A stretch of 5,924 bases of DNA, taken from Pseudomonadales bacterium (lineage in GTDB: Bacteria > Pseudomonadota > Gammaproteobacteria > Pseudomonadales > JAHEIH01). The DNA lies in the NCBI GenBank assembly GCA_023255355.1, contig JALRIU010000291.1, positions 1-5,924 on the forward strand. Direction: 5' to 3'. How positions within the stretch are numbered: the first letter of the stretch is position 1; the number at the start of each line of letters is the position of its first letter. This document shows, piece by piece, positions 1-5,219 of this stretch. A model generated the notes under the pieces. The model made no database searches, was not told where the DNA came from, and was given only the letters and a program-made list of their open reading frames with translations. The translations under genes were made by a program, and so were the position numbers.

Positions 1-375
1 ACAAGTTCGCTATCTACTCCTATCCTCACGTATGCCACCGCAGCGCACAAAAAAGCGGTAGGCATGGAAAACGAGGAGGATAAACCACGTCCTCTTCCGC
101 CTGTCGAACAATCTGATAAAGGCGAAAAAGCTGCCAATAGAAAACGCGACCCCAATCGTATTGAAGATGAGTTACCTGAACGACAATCTTCACATTCACA
201 ACACCAGCAGCAAGAACCAACTGAACAACAAGACGATGTCTCTTTTAGCGACTTGCATGGCGATAAAGCTGACCCAGACGGCGGTGATTACCCGGAGCGT
301 GCAAAAAACATCGATGATATGTTGTTTATTGCGAGCAAAGGCTTGTCACACAAGGATTCTGGTGGCGTCAAATGA
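1..375 (+). CDS. C-terminal part of an unidentified hydrophilic protein (5' truncated)
   Basis: The frame is open from the first base of the window to a TGA at 373-375, so this is most likely the 3' end of a gene that starts outside. An ATG at 64 could start a 103-residue protein, but only a weak GGTAGG precedes it at short distance, and the open frame continues upstream. About 124 residues are visible. The first 20 (TSSLSTPILTYATAAHKKAV) look like the end of a folded region. The rest is strongly hydrophilic and charged, with many Glu, Asp, Lys and Pro and a Gln/His-rich patch around 190-240, as in a disordered tail. A short, more ordered-looking segment near the end (ERAKNIDDMLFIASKGLSHKD) could be a binding helix. 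I recognise no family and assign no function. The acyl-CoA dehydrogenase begins 81 bp downstream on the same strand. Confidence 0.6.
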   Translation, partial: TSSLSTPILTYATAAHKKAVGMENEEDKPRPLPPVEQSDKGEKAANRKRDPNRIEDELPERQSSHSQHQQQEPTEQQDDVSFSDLHGDKADPDGGDYPERAKNIDDMLFIASKGLSHKDSGGVK

Positions 376-381
376 CCTGTT

Positions 382-409
382 TTAGGCACCGCATAACCTA
401 ATTATTTTT
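382..409 (+). terminator. Weak candidate intrinsic terminator after the first gene
   Basis: TTAGG at 382-386 can pair with CCTAA at 397-401 around a 10-nt loop, and TTATTTTT follows at 402-409. The 5-bp stem with two G-C pairs and a large loop is poor, so termination would be inefficient. It lies 7 nt after the TGA at 375, which is a sensible place. The U-rich tract is the best part of the evidence. Confidence 0.3.
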
Positions 410-445
410 GCCATTTTGAACTATCTTTATTGCTCAGATTTTTAT

Positions 446-449
446 GGAG
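446..449 (+). promoter_or_regulatory. Ribosome binding site deciding the acyl-CoA dehydrogenase start
   Basis: GGAG at 446-449 with a 7-nt spacer to ATG 457. This favours the ATG over the in-frame TTG at 430, which would add nine residues (MLRFLWSNE) not expected ahead of the conserved MPxYxAP start. Confidence 0.75.
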
Positions 450-456
450 TAATGAA

Positions 457-2250
457 ATGCCTGTTTATCACGCCCCCCTTCGCGATATGCGCTTCGTCAT
501 GAACGAAGTGTTAGACATAGAAAATGCCTTTGCGCAGTTGGGATATGAAGACTGCGGCGCCGATACAATCGATGCAGTATTGGATGAAGCAGCTAAATTT
601 TGTGAAAACGTTCTTGCACCTTTAAATCAAACAGGTGACCAAGAAGGTTGTACCTGGACTGAGACGGGTGTAAAAACGCCTAGCGGTTTTAGAGACTCGT
701 ATCAGCAGTTTGTCGAAAACGGCTGGTCAAGTATCTCTGGTCCTACCGAATACGGTGGTATGGGTTTGCCTAATACTTTAGCCATGGCTGTATCAGAAAT
801 GGCAGCGACAGCCAACTGGTCTTGGAGTATGTATCCGGGTTTAAGTAAGGGCTGTAGTAATACGATTTTGGCCCATGGCACTCAACAGCAACGTGACACT
901 TATTTACCCAAGCTAGTATCAGGTGAATGGACCGGTACCATGTGTTTGACTGAACCGCACTGTGGTTCTGATCTAGGGATGCTGCGCACCAAGGCTGAGC
1001 CGCAGCGTGACGGTACCTTTAAGTTAACTGGTACCAAGATCTTTATTTCTGCGGGTGATCACGACATGGCTGATAACATTGTCCATATCGTATTGGCAAG
1101 ATTGCCGGATGCACCGCAAGGTACTAAAGGCATTTCGCTATTCATCGTGCCCAAGTTTATGCCAAATGAAGATGGCTCTCTTGGTGAGCGCAACACTGTT
1201 CACTGCGGTTCGATTGAGCACAAAATGGGTATCAAAGCATCAGCGACCTGCGTCATGAACTTTGATGGCGCAACAGGGTTTTTGATTGGTCCCGAAAACC
1301 GTGGACTCAACTGTATGTTTACCTTTATGAATATGGCCCGCCTTGGTACCGCCATGCAAGGGTTAACTTCAAGTGAGGGTAGCTATCAAGGATCGCTAGT
1401 CTATGCAAAAGAGCGACTTCAAATGCGTGCCTTGACTGGTCCTAAAAACCCAACTGGACCAGCCGATCCAATTATTGTACATCCAGATGTAAGACGCATG
1501 TTATTAACCCAAAAAGCTTTTGCTGAGGGTGGTCGCATGCTGTTTTACTGGTTGTGCCTGCTCGAAGATCAAATGCGTAAAACTTCCGATGAGGCTGAGC
1601 ACAAAGCACTCGATGATCTTATGGGTTTTATGACTCCAATCGCCAAGGCGTTTATGACCGAAACGAGCATTGAAACCACTAACCTGGGCATGCAGATTTT
1701 CGGTGGCCACGGATATATTGCAGAGTGGGGAATGGAGCAAATCGCGCGAGATGCTAGAATCGGCACAATCTATGAGGGTACCACCGGTATTCAAGCCATT
1801 GATTTATTGGGGCGTAAGGTACTACCAAGCCGCGGTGATATGTTGCGTAAATTTACTAAATTGGCGGGTAATTTCTGTGAAGAGTATAAAGATATCGAAT
1901 CTTTAGCGCCCTATATGACCACGCTGACTGGTTTGATGAAAAATCTGACCGATTTAACCGCTGAGATTGGCTTTAAAGGTATGCAGAACCCTGATGAGGT
2001 TGGCGCAGCATCAGTCGATTACCTGATGATTTGCGGTTATTTAGTATTTGGTTTTATGTGGTTGCGTATGGCAGTTGTCGCCCAGCATGCTCTGGATAAC
2101 GGCAGTGATGATAAATTCTATCGAGCCAAATTGCACACTACGCGCTTTTATTTTGAGCGCATTCTTCCTCGTGTCTACGGTCACATCAAAACCATGCGAT
2201 CAGGTGCGGCTAACTTGATGGACATGGATGCCGAGCTGTTTGCATTTTAG
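457..2250 (+). CDS. Acyl-CoA dehydrogenase, large FadE5/DmdC-type, 597 aa
   Basis: FAD flavoenzyme oxidising an acyl-CoA to the trans-2-enoyl-CoA (first step of beta-oxidation), passing electrons to ETF. I chose ATG 457 because GGAG at 446-449 sits 7 nt upstream and the protein then begins MPVYHAPLRDMRFVMNEVL, the usual start of this subfamily; a TTG at 430 in the same frame lacks support. Expected domain order: short acyl-CoA dehydrogenase N-terminal helix (about 3-35), alpha domain (about 40-155), beta domain with MCLTEPHCGSDLG at 162-174, helical C domain with FGGHGYIAEWG from 415 and the catalytic base Glu440 in IYEGTTGIQA, then the extra C-terminal domain (about 465-592) that makes this class near 600 residues. 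Substrate is not readable: relatives include P. aeruginosa PA0506-type fatty acyl-CoA enzymes and DmdC (3-methylmercaptopropionyl-CoA dehydrogenase). It appears intact. It is followed by a GC-rich hairpin. Confidence 0.93.
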   Translation: MPVYHAPLRDMRFVMNEVLDIENAFAQLGYEDCGADTIDAVLDEAAKFCENVLAPLNQTGDQEGCTWTETGVKTPSGFRDSYQQFVENGWSSISGPTEYGGMGLPNTLAMAVSEMAATANWSWSMYPGLSKGCSNTILAHGTQQQRDTYLPKLVSGEWTGTMCLTEPHCGSDLGMLRTKAEPQRDGTFKLTGTKIFISAGDHDMADNIVHIVLARLPDAPQGTKGISLFIVPKFMPNEDGSLGERNTVHCGSIEHKMGIKASATCVMNFDGATGFLIGPENRGLNCMFTFMNMARLGTAMQGLTSSEGSYQGSLVYAKERLQMRALTGPKNPTGPADPIIVHPDVRRMLLTQKAFAEGGRMLFYWLCLLEDQMRKTSDEAEHKALDDLMGFMTPIAKAFMTETSIETTNLGMQIFGGHGYIAEWGMEQIARDARIGTIYEGTTGIQAIDLLGRKVLPSRGDMLRKFTKLAGNFCEEYKDIESLAPYMTTLTGLMKNLTDLTAEIGFKGMQNPDEVGAASVDYLMICGYLVFGFMWLRMAVVAQHALDNGSDDKFYRAKLHTTRFYFERILPRVYGHIKTMRSGAANLMDMDAELFAF

Positions 2251-2284
2251 TAAAAAGGGCGGGGTGCAAAGGCCCCGCCCACTA
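2248..2284 (+). terminator. GC-rich hairpin overlapping the acyl-CoA dehydrogenase stop codon
   Basis: A perfect 8-bp stem, GGGCGGGG (2257-2264) with CCCCGCCC (2273-2280), encloses an 8-nt loop. After an unpaired AAAAA (2252-2256), the stem can resume with TAGT (2248-2251, which includes the TAG stop) pairing with ACTA (2281-2284). On the + strand no U-run follows, so it is not a classic intrinsic terminator for this gene. It may act as a pause or an mRNA 3'-end stabiliser. On the - strand the stem is followed by TTTTT, the textbook order, but no - strand gene reads into it from nearby. Confidence 0.55.
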
Positions 2285-2348
2285 AATATGCAACTACCCA
2301 ATGTAAGCAAAATTTTGTATATTAGCGTCTCTTTATACGGAGGCTGAC

Positions 2349-2531
2349 ATGGCAGAAGAAAGAATTTTATCTGAAGAAGATCAAGCCAAGGTTGACGCCT
2401 ATCTTGAGCGTGGTTATAACCAAACAAAGCGCAAACCATTTAGAGGCGTTAAGTTGCTCGTTACTCTCTACAGTATCGTTATATTGTTGAGCATAATGAG
2501 TATTTGGCTAGCTAGCTTCGCGCTTCATTAA
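2349..2531 (+). CDS. Small single-pass membrane protein, DUF3094-like, 60 aa
   Basis: A strong GGAGG at 2339-2343 lies 5 nt before the ATG, which makes this a real gene despite its size. Residues 1-33 are a charged, soluble head (MAEERILSEEDQAKVDAYLE, then GYNQTKRKPFRG). Residues about 35-57 form one hydrophobic helix (VKLLVTLYSIVILLSIMSIW and on). The basic RKPFR stretch just before the helix predicts a cytoplasmic N terminus. The layout, with an E-D-Q-A-K-V-D segment, then RKPFRP/G, then a Leu-rich helix, matches my recollection of the proteobacterial DUF3094 family, whose function is unknown. It lies 61 bp upstream of trkH on the same strand and may be cotranscribed with it. That placement makes a Trk-related role conceivable but unproven. 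Confidence 0.8.
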   Translation: MAEERILSEEDQAKVDAYLERGYNQTKRKPFRGVKLLVTLYSIVILLSIMSIWLASFALH

Positions 2532-2546
2532 TTTTGTTTTCGGGTT

Positions 2547-2570
2547 GCAAAAGACTCACTGGGTCTTTGC
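2547..2570 (+). other. Bulged hairpin between the small membrane gene and trkH
   Basis: GCAAA (2547-2551) pairs with TTTGC (2566-2570), A2552 is bulged, GAC (2553-2555) pairs with GTC (2563-2565), then a T-G wobble and a C-G pair close an ACT loop (2558-2560). The stem ends 22 nt before the trkH GTG. There is no U-run after it, so a terminator is unlikely. An mRNA processing, stability or translation-control element is possible. Function is inferred only from position. Confidence 0.4.
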
Positions 2571-2592
2571 TGCCTAAACAACTGATTTTTGA

Positions 2593-4047
2593 GTGATAAA
2601 CCTTAAAGCCCACGGTTTTCTAATTTCCTTTGTTGTCGCCTTGATGGGATGTGTGCAAGGTTTTTTTGCGCTGCTTTCGCTATACCTTTTCAACGATAAC
2701 GTAGCTCCAGATTTCAAGATTGGCGCAGAAATCTATCTTGCTATTGCTATAGCTCTGTTCTTGAATTGTCGTCATTTTAACCAAAAACGGCTCAGTTATC
2801 GTGATGCTTTTTTATTTGCCGTCTTCACCTGGACCTCGCTCGGCCTTATGGGATCTCTCCCTATCGTGCGCATAACCCATGTTTCATTTACCGACGGAGT
2901 ATTCGAATCTATAAGTGCGTTGACCACCACCGGCGCAACGGTGCTTAGCGGGCTCGATAGTATGCCAAAAACATTTCTAATGTATCGCCAATTTCTGCAG
3001 TGGATGGGCGGTCTTGGTGTGGTGATTTTTGTGGTGGCAGTTTTACCGATGCTCAATGTCGGTGGGATGGTTTTACTGAAGGCTGAGACACCTGGGCCAA
3101 TGAAAGATGAAAAACTAGCACCTAGGATAAGCAAAACAGCACACATATTATGGGTGGTTTATCTAGTAATAACCTTGCTCTGTATACTTTGTTATTACTT
3201 GGCTGGTATGAATTTGTATGAAGCTGTCGCCCATAGTCTAACCACAGTCTCCACAGGCGGCTTTTCAACCCACGATGCCAGCCTAGGTTACTTTGATAGT
3301 TCTGCTATTTATTGGGTAGCAAACATCTTTATGGTGCTGGGTGCTGTAAATTTCGCCTTACATTTTAGAGTGGCTAGTCGTCGTGACTTAACGCTTTATC
3401 TGCGTGACGAAGAAACGCGATGGTTTTTAATCATCATCTTAGTAATGTCGGCTGCAATTGCATGGTTGTTATTGCACAACAATCATTACGATCACCACCT
3501 AAATGCACTCAACGAATCGCTCTTTATCGTAATCTCATTTATAACAAGTACTGGTTATGGTGCTTTCGGGATGGCCGAATGGCCCTCGATGGCCTTAGTC
3601 ATGTTGGTGATTGCTGGCTATATGGGAGGTTGCGCCGGATCTACAGCTGGTGGCAATAAAATTATTCGGCTAGTTCTTGCAGTCAAGGTCGTCATGATGG
3701 AGTTTAAGCAGTTATTACATCCAAGGTCTGTATTGCTCACAAAATACCACCAACAGCCCGTTGAAGGTGGTGTGTTAAGTGCCACCATGGCCTACTTTGC
3801 GATCGTGGGGGTGTGTAGTGCAATAATGGTGGTTCTATTGATGTTAACGGATTTGGACTTCTGGTCATCGTTAACCGCTGTTGCAGCCTGTGTCAATGTA
3901 TTGGGTCCGGCCTTTGGTGAGCTTGGCAACAATTTTCAGCCGGTTACAGATTTTGGTATATGGGTACTCAATGTAGGTATGATCATGGGGCGCTTGGAAT
4001 ACCTGACTTTGCTAGTCTTGCTAGTGCCGGGATTTTGGAAAAGGTGA
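2593..4047 (+). CDS. trkH: Trk system potassium uptake protein TrkH, 484 aa
   Basis: Inner-membrane K+-translocating subunit of the Trk system, which works with the cytoplasmic NAD/ATP-binding regulator TrkA. Four membrane-pore-membrane repeats are visible. The filter loops are TTTGA (111-115), STGGFSTHDA (from 220), STGYG (319-323) and NVLGPAFG (435-442). The glycine-rich intramembrane gate loop of repeat 3 is GGCAGSTAGGNK (345-356). PGPMKDEKLAPRISKTA corresponds to E. coli PGPLKDNKMRPRIAETA, and the end GRLEYLTLLVLLVPGFWKR is also typical. The start is GTG 2593: an in-frame TGA at 2590 blocks any extension, and this start gives 484 residues against 483 in E. coli with aligned N termini. The first ATG (2644) would cut into the first helix. 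The ribosome binding site is weak (only GAG adjacent to the start). trkA is not in the window, as is common. Repeat 3 reads TGYGAFG where E. coli has AGFTTD. Confidence 0.95.
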   Translation: MINLKAHGFLISFVVALMGCVQGFFALLSLYLFNDNVAPDFKIGAEIYLAIAIALFLNCRHFNQKRLSYRDAFLFAVFTWTSLGLMGSLPIVRITHVSFTDGVFESISALTTTGATVLSGLDSMPKTFLMYRQFLQWMGGLGVVIFVVAVLPMLNVGGMVLLKAETPGPMKDEKLAPRISKTAHILWVVYLVITLLCILCYYLAGMNLYEAVAHSLTTVSTGGFSTHDASLGYFDSSAIYWVANIFMVLGAVNFALHFRVASRRDLTLYLRDEETRWFLIIILVMSAAIAWLLLHNNHYDHHLNALNESLFIVISFITSTGYGAFGMAEWPSMALVMLVIAGYMGGCAGSTAGGNKIIRLVLAVKVVMMEFKQLLHPRSVLLTKYHQQPVEGGVLSATMAYFAIVGVCSAIMVVLLMLTDLDFWSSLTAVAACVNVLGPAFGELGNNFQPVTDFGIWVLNVGMIMGRLEYLTLLVLLVPGFWKR

Positions 4048-4120
4048 TGTAGTGGTTTAGTTAGCCGGCGACAAATATTTATTTAGAACTGTTGCATAGA
4101 ATTAAAGATAGAATAACTTA
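4048..4120. other. Convergent intergenic gap, no clear terminator
   Basis: trkH and the soxS-like gene converge here with 73 bp between stop codons. Only short self-complementary words are present (GCCGGC near 4064, AAATATTT near 4074). I see no stem followed by a T-run in either direction, so termination is probably factor-dependent or lies inside the neighbouring genes. Confidence 0.4.
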
Positions 4121-4489
4121 CTAGCGACTCCCACCCCTCAACTTATTTTGCATCGCGGTGTAGCTCAGCCAAAATAACTCATTATTGCTATAACCCACCA
4201 AACGATCGATTTCTTGACCGTCTTCAATCATCACAAAAGTGGGAGTTCCAATGATAGTTTTGGTGAGCATCTCAGCATAGGGTTTTTCAGCCAGATGGCG
4301 CCAGGTTGAGAATTCTACCTTGCGAATGGGTATAACCTTTGATTCGGCTGTGTTGTTGTAATAACTGCCGACTTCTTCATCGAACTTTTGACAGGCGCCG
4401 CAGAAACTATCGTAAAAATATAATAATTCTGCAGCAGCAATAGTTTGGCTCAACAACAGTGTTAACAATATTGAAATGGATATCTTCAT
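4121..4489 (-). CDS. soxS: SoxS-type periplasmic thioredoxin-like protein, 122 aa
   Basis: Probable periplasmic thiol-disulfide reductase of the Sox system. In Paracoccus, SoxS helps keep the carrier SoxYZ in its active reduced state. Residues 1-20 form a signal peptide ending SQTIAAA, cut before Glu21. The mature protein starts almost at once with the thioredoxin strand LLYFYDSFCGACQKF; CGAC at 30-33 is the redox motif. GTPTFVMIEDG with cis-Pro83 is the second thioredoxin landmark, and the end (RLVGYSNNELFWLSY) matches the SoxS/SoxW-like GYxxxxxFW pattern. At about 100 mature residues it is a minimal thioredoxin fold, shorter than DsbA-like proteins. Its ATG overlaps the upstream gene's TGA by 4 bp, and no good Shine-Dalgarno precedes it, so translation is probably coupled. 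The nearby divergent soxC supports the Sox assignment. SoxW or a general DsbE/thioredoxin-like protein remains the alternative name. Confidence 0.8.
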   Translation of the reverse strand: MKISISILLTLLLSQTIAAAELLYFYDSFCGACQKFDEEVGSYYNNTAESKVIPIRKVEFSTWRHLAEKPYAEMLTKTIIGTPTFVMIEDGQEIDRLVGYSNNELFWLSYTAMQNKLRGGSR

Positions 4490-4908
4490 GGGCGGATGTA
4501 GGCAAAGCCTTCTTCATTTTGTAGGCGAGCAATTTCCATAACCCCTGAGGGCACTTCTTCGACACCAAAGTTTAGGTCATCAAGGTTGAGATTCATTGCA
4601 CGCATGGTGTTCTTGCAGGCTTTAAATTTCACTCCTGCCATTGAAAGCTCGTCAATAAAAGGGGCATATAGACGACCTTTTTCATCGGCAGCATCGGCAA
4701 CCAGTGCCTGCAGCCCACCTGATAATGCTACAAAAGTTATTTGCACGTGTTTGTCGGCAGCCAAATGATTGGTCGCGTTATGAAAGGCACGAATGGCCTG
4801 ACTTTCTTCGGCCAAATGATAAACAACCCCATGTTTGGTGTCATCGGCGTGCAGCATTTGAGACAACGCTAAAACGATAAGTGCGCTGATAATTTGTAGA
4901 ACTCTCAT
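4486..4908 (-). CDS. Exported DsrE-family protein, 140 aa
   Basis: Small alpha/beta protein of the DsrE/DsrF-like superfamily, whose members bind or relay sulfur through a conserved cysteine. Residues 1-21 form a signal peptide (hydrophobic IISALIVLALSQM, likely cut after LHA), so it should act in the periplasm, unlike the cytoplasmic DsrEFH and TusBCD proteins. Family marks are GVVYHLAEES at 27-36, the GGLQALV stretch at 64-70, GVKFKACKNTMRA at 92-104 with the only cysteine, Cys98, at the family's usual active position, and the closing VPSGVMEIARLQNEEGFAYI. There is no second Cys. A possible AGAGG-like site (CCTCT on the + strand at 4921-4925) is 12 nt from the ATG, rather far. It is first in a two-gene unit with the soxS-like gene and divergent from soxC. 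A sulfur-handling role with the Sox enzymes is inferred from family and context; no reaction can be assigned. Confidence 0.85.
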   Translation of the reverse strand: MRVLQIISALIVLALSQMLHADDTKHGVVYHLAEESQAIRAFHNATNHLAADKHVQITFVALSGGLQALVADAADEKGRLYAPFIDELSMAGVKFKACKNTMRAMNLNLDDLNFGVEEVPSGVMEIARLQNEEGFAYIRP

Positions 4909-4947
4909 GATGTTACAAGGCCTCTAAATTAGTCATGTAAAAATAAA

Positions 4948-4953
4948 AATATA
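4948..4953 (-). promoter_or_regulatory. Candidate -10 element for the dsrE-soxS unit
   Basis: Read on the - strand, TATATT (5 of 6 to TATAAT) lies about 40 nt upstream of the ATG at 4908. No good -35 is present: TCAACA sits 15 nt upstream and TTGCTA 21 nt upstream, neither at ideal spacing. An activator or alternative sigma factor could compensate. Weak evidence. Confidence 0.25.
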
Positions 4954-4978
4954 CTCTAAACTTGTAAGTGTTGATAGC

Positions 4979-5038
4979 AACAATAGGTGTTATGCGGCGA
5001 TTCAAGACGTTCGTTTGAAGCAATAAAAACCTATTGTT
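4979..5038. repeat. Nested inverted repeat, possible operator
   Basis: A perfect 10-bp pair, AACAATAGGT (4979-4988) and ACCTATTGTT (5029-5038), continues inward with small gaps (TTATGC at 4990-4995 against GCAATAA at 5020-5026). Inside lies a second pair, TTCAA (5001-5005) and TTGAA (5015-5019). The outer centre is 5008.5 and the inner centre is 5010, so the two are nearly concentric. The structure spans 60 bp between divergent genes, as expected of a dimeric or tetrameric repressor site, or it could form a hairpin in a transcript. The regulator is not identified. Confidence 0.5.
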
Positions 5039-5127
5039 ATATATCGTAATTTTTATGTAAATATTTAGTTTAACTTTTTCTAATATATGTTGATCTTTAT
5101 ATTAAATTCGACTAAATTAAAAAAACT

Positions 5128-5155
5128 TTGACCAAAAAGAATATGCTTATATGTT
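5128..5155 (+). promoter_or_regulatory. Candidate sigma-70 promoter for soxC
   Basis: TTGACC (5128-5133, 5 of 6 to TTGACA) and TATGTT (5150-5155, 4 of 6 to TATAAT) are separated by 16 bp, with an A-rich tract just upstream (5119-5125) that could act as an UP element. Transcription would begin near 5162, giving a leader of about 58 nt. TATAAA at 5161-5166 is a better -10 match but lacks a -35. In DNA this AT-rich, chance matches are frequent. Confidence 0.35.
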
Positions 5156-5207
5156 TTGGTTATAAATAAGTTTACTGCTAAAAACTTGAAGTTTTAACCC
5201 CGATGGC

Positions 5208-5214
5208 GAGGAAA
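5208..5214 (+). promoter_or_regulatory. Ribosome binding site setting the soxC GTG start
   Basis: GAGGAAA lies just upstream of GTG 5220, with 7 nt between GAGGA and the start. The nearby ATG at 5203 is in another frame and overlaps this site, so it is not the soxC start. Confidence 0.7.
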
Positions 5215-5219
5215 GCTCC

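Larger units (their letters stand above)
4909..5219. promoter_or_regulatory. Divergent control region between the dsrE-soxS unit and soxC
   Basis: A 311-bp gap with no credible gene. It serves as upstream region for both strands. The part nearest the - strand gene holds a TATATT-like -10 candidate; the centre (4979-5038) holds a nested inverted repeat; 5031-5170 is extremely AT-rich (25 G/C in 140 bases, about 18%) with several A- and T-tracts; the soxC promoter candidate and ribosome site follow. Sox genes in other bacteria are often controlled by the ArsR-family repressor SoxR acting in such gaps. No regulator gene is visible here. Confidence 0.7.

Noticed and set aside
26..220. 64-codon frame on the - strand at the left edge
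   Set aside because: It lies antisense to the open + frame, has no ribosome site or family resemblance, and its composition looks like a shadow.
161..385. 74-codon + strand frame overlapping the first gene
   Set aside because: It overlaps the frame that is open from the window edge; the internal ATG lacks a ribosome site and the protein looks random.
383..400. Possible sigma-54 promoter (AGGCAC) before the acyl-CoA dehydrogenase
   Set aside because: The GGCAC part is present, but no GC dinucleotide occurs at the required -12 spacing.
1504..1794. 96-codon and 65-codon - strand frames inside the acyl-CoA dehydrogenase
   Set aside because: They are antisense to the conserved catalytic domain, which fully explains the sequence.
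2796..3146. 116-codon - strand frame inside trkH
   Set aside because: It is a long antisense shadow over the conserved first filter loop, with no signals of its own.
4966..4980. Possible IHF site (TATCAA on the - strand) in the divergent region
   Set aside because: The TTA half is one base out of register with the WATCAANNNNTTR consensus; near matches are common in AT-rich DNA.
4979..5038. Inverted repeat as ends of a small mobile element
   Set aside because: Only 60 bp in total, with no flanking target duplication, and its position between divergent genes fits an operator better.
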